From Protea cynaroides (lineage: Eukaryota > Streptophyta > Magnoliopsida > Proteales > Proteaceae): a stretch of DNA of 64,000 nt. The stretch spans positions 43,643,758 through 43,707,757 of the forward strand of contig CM053266.1 in NCBI GenBank assembly GCA_028583415.1, written 5' to 3'. The notes beneath the pieces are model-generated. The model made no database searches, had not been told where the DNA came from, and saw nothing but the letters and a program-made list of their open reading frames with translations. The position numbers were made by a program, and so were the translations under genes. Positions 45,749 through 59,841 of the stretch are shown in pieces. Every line of letters starts with the position of its first letter. The stretch's first letter is position 1.

Positions 45749-46528
45749 CTAAAGGAAGTCGCATTTCTAGGCCATGTAGTATCCGTGGAAGGAATTAAAG
45801 TGGATCACAGCAAGATCGAGGCTATTGTAAAGTGAGAAGCACCGAAGAGCGTTGCGGAAATTAGAAGTTTTCTGGGTCTAGCTGGGTATTATCGACGATT
45901 TATGAAAGATTATTCCCGAATTGCCGTACCTCTTACCAGTTTGACTAAGAAGGGCGAGAAGTTTGTCTGGACGGACAAATGCGAGAAGAGTTTTTAAACC
46001 TTGAAAGCTAGATTGATATCAGCTCCAATCTTGACCATCTCGATTCTAGGACAACCATTTATCTTGTACACCGATGCGTCAGGACTGGGATAAGGATGTG
46101 TACTCATGCAAGGAGAACAAGTAATTGCTTATGCCTCAAGACAACTGAAGACACATGAAAAGAACTACCCCACTCATGATTTGGAACTAGCGACAGTAGT
46201 ACATGCTGTCAAAATATAGAGACATTATCTATACGGAGAGAAATTTCAGATTAAATCAGACCATAAAAGTCTTACTTATCTATTTAATCAGAAGGAGTTG
46301 AATATGAGACAAAGAAGATGGCTGAAACTATTGAAAGACTATGATTATGATATCCAGTATCATCCGGAAAAAGCTAATGTAGTAGCCGACGCGTTGAGTA
46401 GAAAGGTAATGATAAAATCTCAGGGAGAGGTTAGCACAACTGCCACAATGTGTACTACCAGAAAGGTATTCAAGCACGGTAACGAGCAGTTTGTGATAAA
46501 TGCACCAGATGGATCAGCCAATCAATGA
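45749..46528 (+). pseudogene. Tekay RNase H region
   Basis: Continuation of the RT frame: AFLGHVVSVEGIKVDHSKIE, SFLGLAGYYRRFMKDYSRIA, PFILYTDASGLG, GCVLMQGEQVIAYASRQLK, EKNYPTHDLELATVVHA, IKSDHKSLTYLFNQKELNMR, RRWLKLLKDYDYDIQYHPEK and NVVADALSRK. In-frame stops fall near 45834, 45997, 46091, 46217 and 46526. Most stand where the family has Trp or Gln. Confidence 0.88.
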
Positions 46529-46549
46529 TTTATTTATCGGTTTTCAAAT

Positions 46550-47553
46550 ATGTTCGCCGCATTGAAAATTATACCAGATATAGTTGATGAAGTGAAAACA
46601 GCTATCAAATCAGACCCTTACCTGAGAACGGTACAAGAAGACATCGAAAAAGGTAGAACTAAACCTGAGTTCACCTTGGACGAAGAAAAGGTATTGAAAT
46701 ACAAAGGAAGAATATGTGTACCCGAAATAGAAAGTGTGGACATTAGACACCGATTGATGAAAGAAGCCATACCACCATCTATTCGATACATCCTGGAAGC
46801 ACTAAGATGTATCATGATCTAAAAAAATTATATTGGTGGAGAGGAATGAAAGCAGATGTAGCTAAGTTCGTGTCTCAATGCCTAAATTGTCAGAAGGTAA
46901 AGGCTGAACGACAAAGATCGGCAGGACTGTTACAGTCGTTATCGGAACCGGCATGGAAATGGAACTGCATCACTATGGACTTCATCACAGGATTACCACT
47001 GACTCCTCGAGTAGTTGACGCAGTTTGGGTGATTCTAGACCGCCTGACTAAAACATTTCGCTTTATACCTATACGAACTCAGTATACACTGGAGAGGTTA
47101 GCTAAGCTGTATGTGGAAAACATTGTGCGATTACACGGTGTACCTGAAAGTATTGTGTCCGATAGAGATCCACGATTTACTTCAAAGTTTTGAAAAGGAT
47201 TGCAAAAGGCTATGGGTACAACATTGAAGTTTAGTACTGCATTCCATCCACAGACAGATGAACAGTCGGAGCGTACAATTCAAATTCTAGAAGATATGCT
47301 TCGAGCATGTGTAATTGATTTTAAAGGATCATGGAATGAAAAGTTACCACTGATTGAGTTCGCTTATAATAATAGCTATCAGGCTACTATACAGATGTCA
47401 CCCTATGAAGCACTGTATGGCAGAAAGTGTCGAACTCCGTTGTTTTGGAATGAAGTTGGGGAACGTAGTATTGTTGGATCAGAATTTGTTGAAGAGACTT
47501 GTCGAGTGGTCGATATTATCAAAGAAAGAGTGAGAACAACTCAGAATCGTTAG
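46550..47553 (+). pseudogene. Tekay integrase
   Basis: Linker and RGRICVP-like part (GRICVPEIESVDIRHRLMKE). A frameshift near 46790 switches to the frame starting MYHDLKKLYWWRGMKADVAK, then CLNCQKVKAERQRSAGLLQS (zinc-binding), WNCITMDFITGLPLT and DAVWVILDRLTKTFRFIPI (first catalytic Asp), VPESIVSDRDPRFTSKF (second Asp), a TGA at 47191, and FHPQTDEQSERTIQILEDML (catalytic Glu). The stop at about 47551 stands where QNRQK is usual. Confidence 0.88.
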
Positions 47554-48049
47554 AAGCAATATGTCGATACCCGACGCCGAGAACTTGAGTTCGTCGTGGG
47601 TGATAAAGTATTCTTAAAAGTATCGCCTACGCGAGGATTGAAACGGTTCGGACAGAAAGGAAAATTAAGTCCAAGATATGTCGGGCCATATGAGATTCTA
47701 GCTAAGCGTGGGAAAGTGGCTTACCAGTTAGTACTACCACCATCTATGTCAAGTGTACATGACGTATTTCACATTTCTTTATTGAAGAAGTATGTCAAGG
47801 ATCCAACACACGTTTTGACAATAAACTTACCTGATTTGACTGATGATTTGACATTTGAAGTACACCATCTGAAATCACCAGCCGAAAGGTTCAACGACTA
47901 CGCAACCAAGATATCTATTATGTTAAAATCACCTGGAGAAGAAGAGACATGGAAGAAATTACATGGGAAGAAGAGAATGCTATGCGAAAGCAATACCCTC
48001 ATTTATTCGACTCAGAAGGTATGTACAATTTCGAGGATGAAATTTTTAT
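47554..48049 (+). pseudogene. Tekay integrase C-terminus and chromodomain remnant
   Basis: GDKVFLKVSPTRGLKRFGQK and GKLSPRYVGPYEIL (GPY/F module), then VHDVFHISLLKKYVKDPTHV. A frameshift near 47900-47950 leads to EEITWEEENAMRKQYPHLF and NFEDEIFISRG in another frame, the usual end of Tekay chromodomain proteins, which direct insertion through histone marks. Confidence 0.85.
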
Positions 48050-48062
48050 AAGTAGGGGGAGT
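48050..48062 (+). promoter_or_regulatory. Polypurine tract of the Tekay element
   Basis: aagtagggggagt directly before the LTR start TGTAAGACC. Confidence 0.8.
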
Positions 48063-49721
48063 TGTAAGACCTGTATCGAACTAACCCGGTCTTACCACCT
48101 TGAACCAGGTCTACCCATCATGGTCGAACCAAATGGATCAAGTGCGTGAGGGAGATCACGATCCCAGGTATTAAACTGACCCAAAAATACTAAAAATAGG
48201 GGGAGGGTCGCATACCCAGCAAGGTGGGTCGGACCCCCCAGTATAAAAGTCAGAGCCCCAGTTTTATACCGGGGGTCGAACATTTTAAGAACTAGGGGTC
48301 GACGGGATCTCCGACCCGCTCATCGACCCCCTGTCTGTCGACAGAAACCGTGATTTGGAAACTTTCTAAATTTCAATGGGATTCCTTCCTAATCTCAATG
48401 GGACTTATTTTGGGAGTTTCTACTCTATAAATAAGACGTCCCTAAGCCACTTTCACTCCTTTTAGAACCCTAATTGGATTGAGAGAAAGAGAAGAGAAAG
48501 AGAAGAGAAAGAGAAGATAAGGAAAGTGGAGAAGAAGATCAAGGAGAAGGCTTCAGAGAAACAAGCCTAATTCTCAGGTATGGATACTATCCCCATAAAA
48601 TTCTACAGACCTTAGAATAGATAGAGAAGAGGGAATGATCTAGGAGAAACCCAAATCATCCACCCATAGTTAGATTTTCATGGAAACCATGGGAGAAATC
48701 ATGAAAGCTATCTAGGTGAATGAACTACGGTTCAAGGCTATAGAACAGGTGTGGAATGGATTGTAGAAGCAAGCCATGGGATCCCAAACACGAAGAATGG
48801 ACTGTAGGATGAAAAATCGACAAAACCCACAGGGGGTCGCACGGGGGTCGGTAGCCAATCGACCCTACCAGACCCTACCAGACCCTGATCATCGACCCCC
48901 AGTGTTCAGGAAGTCCAGAATAGGGGTGGTCGCACCCAGGGTCGATGAAATCTCCGACCCTAGCATCGACCCCCAGTTAGCAGCATGCTTTTAAAGTCCG
49001 AATTAATTCTAATTAAATTTTATCGACTTGATTAGGTCTTCTAGTGATATAATATTGATATATAGTTTATTCTTAAAGCTTGAAAGAGGACCTACGATCA
49101 AGTAAAGGTGAGGGAACAAGACCTAAACTAATTGGTTAATAATAAACTGTTTTATTCTTGAGTCCAATGCCATGAATGATTTTATGCGTGTATGATTGTT
49201 ATGTGCATTCAACATGTCATCCGATATTTCTATTATTACTGTTCATGCATATTTATTTATTGTTTATGACATGATGATGATGATGATGATGATAAGAATA
49301 GGCATGTGGATGTATGTGTGTGGTTGGTGTGCTTGATGCGAGCGAGTATCAGGGGGAGGTGTCATAGGCGGGGCCTCAGCACTCTAGCTCTATCTCTAAC
49401 TCAAGTCTTGTCCACTGACATCGTCGTATCGCCATTACCTTAGCAGAACTATTACGTCGTAGGGTATGAGGGGAGGTGGTCTCGGACCGTGTAGTCTCTG
49501 ACTCTATCGGGGGGCCTTAGCCCTATCTCTATGGACGTATTGAGGGATGCTGAGGTGAGGCCTTGGATACACTGATTGGCATTAGGATTGGTTAGTTGCG
49601 AGCCCAGTTTGCGAGCCCTCGCCAGCAGGGGCTTACGTGTTGGTGTGGGCAACAGGTACAACAATAAACATGACCTTTGTGTGTACATTGTCTATGATTG
49701 GGTGCATGTGAGTCGGCAATA
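48063..49721 (+). repeat. 3' LTR of the Tekay element (truncated)
   Basis: Begins TGTAAGACCTGTATCG and parallels 37230-38890 to the landmark ggtgcatgtgagtcg. There it switches to the sequence atagcgagatttagtaaatc of the Tat-like fragment. The U5 half is lost. The GATGAT microsatellite is shorter here than in the 5' LTR. Confidence 0.88.
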
Positions 49722-51935
49722 GCGAGATTTAGTAAATCTTCACGGTATCACAGGATACGATTGATTCTCTTAATATTTTTAATTTTCATTAAATTCAGTT
49801 ACAAATTCTAATTATTAAGTATTTAATTTTGACCGTTAGGTAATTATTTATAAGGAAAATTTCTAGTACTCTCCCGAGATTTACCTTTAAGTCTACCATC
49901 CCATTATCGGCGATAATGTCAACTAACTCCCTTTACTGTAAGTATTAACCCGTTAGGTGGTGAGATGTATTGTCAATTAAGATTTTAATGAATACATTGC
50001 TCTTAGGTAATTGTAGAGTTACAATTTTACCCTTCAAAAATTTAACAAAATATGATGGAAACCTTGATAGGGATTTACTTTCTACTTCTTTACAATTGAA
50101 GCAGTGTGAACTTAAGAAATTTATCCTTGTCCTACGGATTCTCTCTTGTGTGGGTTTCTTTTTTCTGAAAATCAACACCCTCTCCTCTCCCACGTTGCAA
50201 CCACCGAGCTTTGAAGTACTAGAAGGATTTTGTGGCTCATTTGGTGATGAAATTTCCAACACTCAATGGGGTAGGATATTACAGAGTTGATCAGCGCTTG
50301 TCTAGGCATTGCTATTCAATAGATTTACAAGAAAGTGAAAAGAATGCTTCAACAAACAACATTGAACATATCGAGATAGAAGAAGATCTGCGTGACGACC
50401 TACAGCAAGATAGGGGAACTCCGGCTGAGGAGCTCATTCAGTTAACAATTTCTGAAACCGAACCAGACAAATACTTTCAGATTGGTTCATCTCTTGCAGA
50501 GGAGCAGAAGAAAGAAATTATTGACTTTCTTAAAAAGAACCTGGATTTATTCGCTTGGTCAGCATCTGACATGCCAAGCATATCCAGAAATATGATGGAG
50601 CACAAATTAAGCATTGATAGCTCTTTCAAGCCAATGCAACAAAAGAAACATAACTTCGTTCCAAAGTGTGAAGCTTGATAAAAGAAGAAGTAGAGAAGCT
50701 ACTAGCAACGGAGTTCATCAGAGAAGTAAAGTATCCTCAGTGGGTGTCAAATATTGTAATGGTGAAAAAGTCCAATGGAAAATGAGTTAAAGAAATATCT
50801 CACGACACCACCAGTTTTAATTATGCTAAAAGTTGGAGAACACCTTCAACTCTATCTAGCAACTTCCATAGTGGCAGCCAGTGCAGTGCTGATAAAAGAA
50901 GTGAGAAGATCCAGCGCACAATCTATTACATAAGCAAGACATTGCTCGATGCTGAAATGAGGTACAAACCTATTGAGAAGTTAGCTTTAACTTTGATCGT
51001 AGCAGCTAGAAAATTAAGGTCATATTTTCAGTCTCATACGATAATAGTGTTGACTGACAAACCCTTGAAAAAGATATTGGCCGACCAGACATATTTGGTC
51101 GATTAGTAAATTGGGAATTGAGCTCACTAATTTTAAAATTGAGTTTGGACCAAGAACAACAATTAAAACGCAAGCCTTGGCGGATTTCATTCTTGAAATG
51201 CCAAGTAAACAGAGTGAAGAAGTTGATAGGAGTATAGAAGAACAAATCTTGCAACAACCAAATAAAAGGTGCCGAGTAGTATCTCCTGTCAAATGGACCA
51301 TATTTGTTGACGGATCTTCGAACCCGTAGCAATCTGGAGTTGGAATTGTCTTAATAAGCCCAGAGAATTTCAAAATATGCATTGTGCTCAGATTTAAATT
51401 CAATGCCACAAACAATGTTGCGGAATATGAGGCTTTACTAGTCGGGTTGCGACTTGCTCGAAGCCTAGTCATATCTCATCTCCAGATATTCAGTGACTCA
51501 TAACCCGTTGTCAACCAAGTAAAGGGGGAATACGACGCCAAGCAAGAGCGCCTTCAGATATATCTTACAAAGATTAAAACTGTACTTTCATTTTTTGATG
51601 AGTTTGAACTTCATAGAATTGATCAAGAAGATAATACAAAAGCCGAAGCATTATCTCGATTGTAAAATAAGGATTTGGGAGAGTTAGATAAGTTAGTTTA
51701 CGTTGATGTTCTGCTTAGTCCAAGTATACAAGACGATCCAGAAATTCAACAGATAAATATGGCCTTAACTTGGATAGATCCAATAAGACTATATCTGTCT
51801 GAAGAGACATTGCCAAAAGATAGAAACGAAAGAAGACGTATTCTATAGAAGTCCAAATACTATGTTGTTTTGGATGATGTTTTGTACAAAAAGTCGTTTA
51901 CAAGACCGTTGCTGAGATGTTTGACTCCAGAAGAA
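49720..51935 (+). pseudogene. Tat/Retand-like Ty3/gypsy fragment, copy 2 (pol without RT core)
   Basis: Shares its first about 640 bp with copy 1. It encodes FPTLNGVGYYRVDQRLSRHC, KKNLDLFAWSASDMPSI, EEVEKLLATEFIREVKYPQW and VKKSNGK. It then jumps to LKKYLTTPPVL, skipping the RT core, followed by ALADFILEMP, KWTIFVDGSSNP, GVGIVLISPENFK and NATNNVAEYEALLVGLRLAR (the second, archaeal-type RNase H of the Tat clade) and VLYKKSFTRPLLRCLTPEE, where homology to integrase stops. Many stops. Confidence 0.82.
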
Positions 51936-52267
51936 TTATCAATAAAAAATTATGTCAAAAGTTTTCGTATACGATTGTATACGTATACAGATATATTTTT
52001 AACTGTCGAATGAAGAAGTGTAATATCAAAATTACCCCTTGTTTTGATCGTGTGTGTGTGTGTGTGTATATATGCCATGTACAAGAACTGCTCCCATAAA
52101 TTATAAATAAATTACATCTAAATTACTTATACAATTTTATACATGCTAAAAATTAATAGTAGATAAAAACCTGTCTCAGCATTTTAGTTTTGACAAACAT
52201 TTTTTGTGTGGGATTCTTGGTATATTTTCTCAAATTTTGAATCCTAATTAAAATTTGTCCTTCCTCC
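51936..52267. other. No recognised feature (AT-rich)
   Basis: Includes a (GT)n run near 52052-52070 and gtatacg repeats near 51967-51990. It joins the Tat-like fragment to flank copy B. Confidence 0.45.
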
Positions 52268-52541
52268 ATCTAGGCAGAGAAGAGACAACTTGTCTCTCCA
52301 CCTCAAACTATGCTTTATTTATAAAAATAAGAAAGGATTCATCAAAGGAGTCAAAATACAAAAGATAGAGTCCAAGTAGGAAACTCTAATAGAGTCCAAG
52401 AGAGAGACTAAAATAAAAGAAAAATAAACATAACCAACTAGGTGATGCTAGACAGCCGAACCAAATTCTTAACTTTATACAATGAATAAAATATTCTAGA
52501 GAGGAAGAAAGATATGGGTGTAGTGATAAAACAATTTATAC

Positions 52542-52669
52542 CTTAAATAAAGTTCATCACAAGAGAATCTTGTGCCAACAACCAAACTTTGATCATGGAT
52601 CTCCTCACCTTCGCTTTCAATGTCTTCCATCTCCTCATCAACATGCATTACAAAAGCTTTGGAACTCAT
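52542..52669 (-). CDS. Exon-like ORF MSSKAFV..., copy B
   Basis: Same length (128 nt), start and donor as 2263-2390, with two residue changes visible (DIESEGEE for DTEIEGEE). Preservation of the frame suggests duplication is recent or the exon was functional. Function unknown. Confidence 0.45.
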
Positions 52670-53127
52670 AGTTGTTCCTTTAAATTTGGGAAGTTCTCTG
52701 AGAAGAAGTTAGAAACACATATAAATAGAGAGTAATTTCACAAAGGAAGCCACCACAAAGAGGGGGGGGAAAGGGGGGAAATCAAAAGCAACGACATCTA
52801 GAGCATGTAATTGCACATCACCTGTATTAGAACTTAGAAGTATTACATAAACAAAGCAAAAGTAATATAAAAAATATCTATTGAACATAACAACAACAAA
52901 AACGGAGACCAGTAATTATATATCATTCAACAAAAGATAGTACACTGTCCATTTTTTATTTCACGTACTTCTTAATGGTTGTTACACCTATTGAACATAC
53001 AACTTTGCAACTGAAACTTCTCTTACAAGGCAACAGACAGCCTGCTCCAGCATAGCTTATTTTACAGCGCAACATTGTAAAACACAAGCAGCAATTAAAG
53101 TAATAAACAAAAATTTTCTCTTACATG

Positions 53128-53986
53128 CATTGTTGTCAAGGCGTCGCCTAGGCATGCGGGCTTTTTTTGGAGCCTGGCACTTAGGCGCCTTGGGACTGTG
53201 AAATAGGCGATCGCCCAGGTACTCTGGGAGTCACTTAGGGCGTCTTGGACGCCCAGAGTGCCTAGGGAACCGCCTTGTTTTCAATGTGTCATTCTGAATG
53301 TTCTTCAAAAAATTTATTAACAAAGTTGTCAAGGCGTCGCCTAGGCGTCCATTCCAGGGCCTAGGCGCCTTATTAGTGTTGCCTGGGCGATTACCCAGGT
53401 TCTCTGGGTGTCGCCTAGGACCCTCCTTGGACACCTTGGGCGCCCAGAATGCCTGGGCGGTCGCCTTGGGTTTTATATGTGTTTTTTTTTCCCCTTTGAT
53501 CTCTGAATTTGCTTTACAAGATTTATTAGGCTAGACAAGAACACTTATCAAACAGTACCTATTTATGACTAATATCATTTAAGTAAATGATCATAAATAA
53601 ACAAACACCCACTATTTGAATCCAATAAAAATAGTCTAAAATTCAAATTCCAGAAGGATAAAAAGTCAACCCTCCAGTTCAAGAACAAAAACAGTATTTT
53701 TGGGTGCGGGAGCGATTTTCAACTTCTAAATGGTAGGCTTTTTTCCAAATATAAAAATTCCATAAATTTTTTTATAGTAAAGCATCACTAAAAACCAAGA
53801 GCGTGCCAAAAAAATCTATTGCTTTGATGCCCAAAAAATAATTTACATTCAGACAACTTTAAACAGCATTCGCATACTCCGAAAAAAAGGTTTGATCGGA
53901 GTGTAACTCCTTCATTATAACTCGTATTCAAGCAATCTAGGCTCCCAGGATGGCTCCGAACGCCTTCGATCGCCTTGACAACTACG
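53128..53986. mobile_element. hAT-like element, CGCCTAGGCG family (short form)
   Basis: Orthologue of 2854-4779 with the same TSD CTTACATG (53120-53127 and 53987-53994). Only one AT-rich unit is present. The sequence jumps from ttcaagcaatc to aggctcccaggatggctcc, so this copy is 859 bp long. Confidence 0.8.
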
Positions 53987-54499
53987 CTTACATGTACATC
54001 ATATTAGAGAACCAGGTGTCTAGACCGCCTATGTAATATCTATCTTTGTTACTCTTTGCTCTTCTATGCAACCTAATCGTTATTGGCATAATTTGTTTCA
54101 TGCATATGTGGCATAGTTCCTCAACCCTCAATATTGGGGGGTGGGAGGGGGGTTGTTGAAAGCTGTAAATGTCTTACCAAGAAAGAAACACAAAAGTAAG
54201 AACAAACAAATTATATTCTGATCGATATGAAGGATCAGCAGTACATAGATTGTACAGAACCATCAACACTAGAAGAAAAAATTGAAACATTGATGTACAA
54301 ATTCAGCCTATATTTTTCTCATACAAAGTGGTGATTTTTTCTTACATTAATGTAACTTAAATTTGGCATTCCTGTATGGCACGAAGATGTGCTAGTTGTA
54401 GGTCGTTGACATCGGCGACAACTAAAGAGGAGTAGGAGCAGGGGCTAGTGCCAAACGAGTGGGGAAGCCACATCAGGGAACTGAATCAACGCTGAATCA

Positions 54500-55005
54500 G
54501 TGTATCGGAACCTCGAGCCGGATGATAGGGTGTGTTCTTAAAGAATGTAACGTCAGCACTAACAACCTAGCACCGAGTAAGAGGATCATAACATATATCC
54601 TTTCTAAGTGCCAGAGTAACCAATGAAAACACACTTGACTGCACGGGGAGACAACTTTTCGAGGCCAAGCCGAAGATCATGGACGAAACAAGTGCTTTCA
54701 AAGGTATGCGGTGGTAAGGCAAACAATGGAGAGGAGGGAGTAATCAGGGATATAGTTGACTAATTCTAAAGGAAGGAAGAGGGCATCCGATTGATCAATT
54801 AGCAAGTAGTTAACATTACATTATCCCAAAAATAACGAGGCAAGTGCATATGAAAAAGAAGTAAACGAGCAACCTTTAATAAGTGACAGTTTTTAGGTTT
54901 TGCAACACCATTTTGTTGAGGGTTGTAAGAGTAACTGGTCTGGTAAAGGATACCTTGGGAGGTGTAAGCACCCCATTTTTGCCACCCTCTGCATAAGTGA
55001 ACCAA
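54500..55005 (-). pseudogene. copia 2 integrase, C-terminal part
   Basis: Minus strand SQGILYQTSYSYNPQQNGVA (catalytic Glu region degraded to KPKN), LLFHMHLPRYFWDNVMLT, then in decayed frames PRAVKCVFIGYSG and, near 54540, a ...NTLSSG-like end. It continues the core at 59842-60259. The first few codons between 54963 and 55005 belong to the inserted element. Confidence 0.78.
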
Positions 55006-55784
55006 TATGGCAGGTTTTCGGCCTTTAACCCAAAGGTTGGTGATTTTCTAATGAACCCCACAGTAGGGTCATAGGCTATTACCTACTTGGATGAATAGGT
55101 CGTGAAATTATCTTCGAAATGAGACCGGAATCATCAAATTCTGACGTCAAACAAGGAAGATATCATAGTTTGAAAATACAAGGGCATTTACATAATTATC
55201 GTATCATGCATGCATTATAATTCAAACTTCAAGACATCATATCTTGGTCGTCTGATATCGAAATCAGATGATTCAAAGGCCAATATTCCTTATTTTCAAT
55301 CCTCTTCAAAGTGGACGTAAAAAAATCCCAGGTAGAAGTCACTAGTGGGTCCCATGCAAGATTACACATGGAAATGGTTATTTAATCTTCAAAAATTCAT
55401 AAGTTGGTCATTTCATTTCCAAATGAGATGATTCAAGCTCCAATATTCCTTATTTTTAATGTTCTACAAAGTGAACGTAGAAAATTTGGAACAGATGCTA
55501 TCATAAAATTTCATATGGAAGGGTGACAGAATTGGACTATGAAATGTCAACTTAATCCAAACCAGCTTAATCCAGCTTAGACTAACTTAGCTCGGCCCAG
55601 CTCAGACCAAATCCAGACCAAGTTATGTCAGTCCATATGCATGCATTTCTTTTATATATGTATAATGTATAATATATTATTGTATATAATACATATATAT
55701 ATCTTATGGATATATTATATGTATTAATACATTTATATATATGTATACATATATAGATATACATATCTTATGGATATATTATAT

Positions 55785-56880
<1,096 letters not shown>

Positions 56881-58419
56881 CAAAGAGGGTTGATACAACC
56901 TCCAATCACCCTTCATCAACGGTTTCGCTCGATTTGAGCCCAAGGTTAGTACTCTAAACAAATTTAGAGGTCGTTATAATGCTCGAATGCTAATTTTGCT
57001 TGAAAAATGCTAATTTTCATAAAATCTCTATCATGAATGCTCTATTACATTCTTGTTAATGTTAGGATGCCTATGTCTAACATTTTTCATGAATTACAAT
57101 TTGTCTAAGATGAATTTTTGAATGATATACAATGATGTTTGATGTTTTTTTGTAAATTTCATAAAGTGGTTTTCTGATCTGAAAATTTCAGATTTAGGGT
57201 TCAAACTTAGGACGTACATCATATGTATTTTTTCTAAGATTTTGAAGCCCAAAATTTTATGGGAGTCTCTCTGATATGTTAGAAGACTACCCTAAAAATT
57301 TCGTTCCATTTGGAATTGGGGAAATATATCACAAAATTTATCTTTGACATTGCTATTTTTCTCGGATGCAATGCAATCCTCTATAGGAAAGTCTCTAGAC
57401 AAAGGCCTTATGGCCATAATCAAAAAATCCACTTAACATGAACTTTTTAGACATGAAAGTCTTTTAAAAAATGGCACTGGTTTCATATTTTTTCTATTTT
57501 TTTTTTGAATTGATATCAATTTTTAAGTGCATAGTGCTCTGATTTTAAATCTATCATGATGTACTGATTTGCATGATTGAAAAAAGTCATTTTTCATACA
57601 GAAAATATACTTTTTTAACTTGTTTTTCTTAATGAAATTTTAGATCAGACAGTTATCTACATAGACATATGTCTGTATTTAATTTTCATTAAGAATATAA
57701 TTTTATTTGGAATTTATGGTGCAACTGGTCAAAAATCTAGAACAGATTTGACCAGTGCACATGTTCGATCTTAGGGCATATCTTTGACCTGTTTTGGCTT
57801 TCTGTTGGGATTCAAATCCTTGATATGAAATATAATATATTAAGTCATCTTTCTATGAAAAAAAGTTGAACTTGATTTGAGTTTCGAAAGACCTACTTAT
57901 GGTCATTCTTGTATAATGTGACAAATCTGAATACAGTTCATAGTTTTGTCCATTATCTGGAACCTTGTGTCACAATTTTCACATTTTTGAGTCATTAATC
58001 TTCCCAAATTTCTTCATAAAAATTATAATTTTTTCAAAGAACATTGAACATATGTTTGTTTTGATAATTTTGCACTTTTCAAAAAAAAAAAATTTCATTG
58101 ATGTCTCATTCATCATAACATCAATGATTGTTTAAATGAATTCTGCCATATTTGGATAAATGACTATATTTGCAGCATTCTTATGCTTTGTTTGGATTGT
58201 GCATACCATGTTTGCCACATTCCATGTATTATTATTTTTGATAGAATAGATAAATTTTTACCATATTTTAGTAAAATCTTAATTTTTTTTAAGTCTTACT
58301 ATGCTTAGAAAATAGCATATAAGATCTTTTTTTTTTTTTTTTTTGAAAAATTCATGTCATATATGCATTTTATGATTGGTACTTACCATATGGATATATA
58401 GATGCATATTAGATCTTGC

Positions 58420-58556
58420 CATATTTAGATGCTTATTGCCATATTTAGACGCTCATTGTCATATTTAGATGTTCATTGCCATATTTAGACGCTAATTGCC
58501 ATATTTGGATGCTCATTGCCATGTTTAAATGTTCATTGCCATATTAGAAATTATCA
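58420..58556. repeat. 22-23 bp tandem repeat in the solo LTR
   Basis: Six to seven variants of attgccatatttagatgctc, for example at 58434, 58456, 58478, 58500 and 58522, with one or two changes each. Confidence 0.85.
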
Positions 58557-58924
58557 TGCTTAGAAGATAGCATACAAGATCATACCATATAGGCTCTTGT
58601 CTTATTTGCAATACATGTCATATTTGAGAGATTTTAAACAATCTTACTAAATGTGAATTTCTTGTCATAAATGTTTTATATGCCATATTTAGATAGAATA
58701 TTCTATTTTGGGCAATAATTTAATTTATGCAACACCCTAGTCGAACTGTCATATCTGTACACCTAACAAACATATTAGGTGTGGGGACGTGCATTTAGGC
58801 ACCCACATTCTTGGGAATGACATAATGGGAATAATAAAAATCTTAATAAAGAAAGAAAAATGCTTTGTCAAACCTTCAAAAATAATAATTCAGGATGAAA
58901 AGGGTAATTTAGGACGATTTTGCC

Positions 58925-59400
58925 CCTCGATAAACCCTAAACCTAGAATAGGTTCTAAACCCTAAACCTAGAATAGGTTCTCAATCCCAAACCTAGAACA
59001 GGTTACCTTCGAAATACGCGGATTCTGATTCCTAGGGCAAACCCTAAGATACGTAGGCCATTTGGGAGAATCCCAAATTCGGATCCACACCTTAGTCCAC
59101 TCAGACTATCCATAGATCTACTAGGATATTTATCCACACCTTAGTCCACTCAGACTATCTATAGATCAACTAGGATATCTATCCATATTCCAACCCAAAA
59201 AGAGTTATCCAAATCTTAGTCCACTTGGACTATCCATAGATCCACTAGGATATTTATCCACATTTTGACCCACATAGGATTATCCACATTCCAACCCAAA
59301 ATGGGTTATCCATATTTCAACCCAAATAGGGTTATCCTTAGATCCACAAGGACTATCTATCAGTCCACATGGACTATCCAAATCCTAGCCCATAGGATTT
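58925..59400. repeat. Degenerate tandem repeats near the solo-LTR right end
   Basis: 58930-59000: about three units of aaaccctaaacctagaatag. 59070-59400: repeats of ccacaccttagtccactcag, gactatccatagatc and ggttatccacattccaaccc in mixed order, with a higher-order period of about 60-65 bp. Confidence 0.75.
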
Positions 59401-59841
59401 CTCAGCCTTTCAAGCATAAATTTCAACTTGAACAAAGAACTTAATCATGGACAAGCATAAATCACATCCATAAACTTTAATCACACCTGAACTACGATGG
59501 TGAACCTGATTTCTGGAATAAATCCGTAATACGTAGGCAATCTGACGGATACAGATTCAGTTCAATGATATCAAACCACTTGGTTTGGTTCGATTTGACA
59601 AATAGAGTATAGCATAGGAAAGGCATAGGAGACCGATTTCGATCGGGCGGTTTGGGTGCCTAACCCCTTCCCATAACCGTAACCTGACACTTACCCAATC
59701 TCTGATGGACCAGAATTCCAATCTAAAGGTCATGAGTCAATCGAAGTCTTACCTTGGGGTGAGATTTCACATTTCTAAGGTCCTAGACCTAAATCTAGGT
59801 GGCGACTTCTAAAGATTTTCCATCTTTGTCCTCACAGGAGG

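Larger units (their letters stand above)
37230..49721 (+). mobile_element. Tekay-type chromovirus (Ty3/gypsy), non-functional
   Basis: Order: 5' LTR (37230-41638, with a nested insertion), PBS (41642), antisense ORF region, gag, protease, RT, RNase H, integrase, C-terminal chromodomain remnant, polypurine tract (48050-48062), 3' LTR (48063-49721, truncated). The pol order with integrase last and the ITWEEENAMRKQYPHLF tail identify a Tekay/Del chromovirus. LTRs differ at about 5 of the first 125 positions (my count by eye), so the insertion is not very recent. Confidence 0.9.
52268..54397. repeat. Copia LTR fragment plus flank, copy B
   Basis: 52268-52430 is the copia LTR lacking its last about 58 bp (U5 end). 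52542-52669 is the exon-like ORF, intact with ATG and donor. 53128-53986 is the hAT-like element. Homology to copy A ends at gtgctagttgt. The next base starts copia integrase sequence, so copy B sits head-to-tail with the copia of copy C. Confidence 0.8.
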
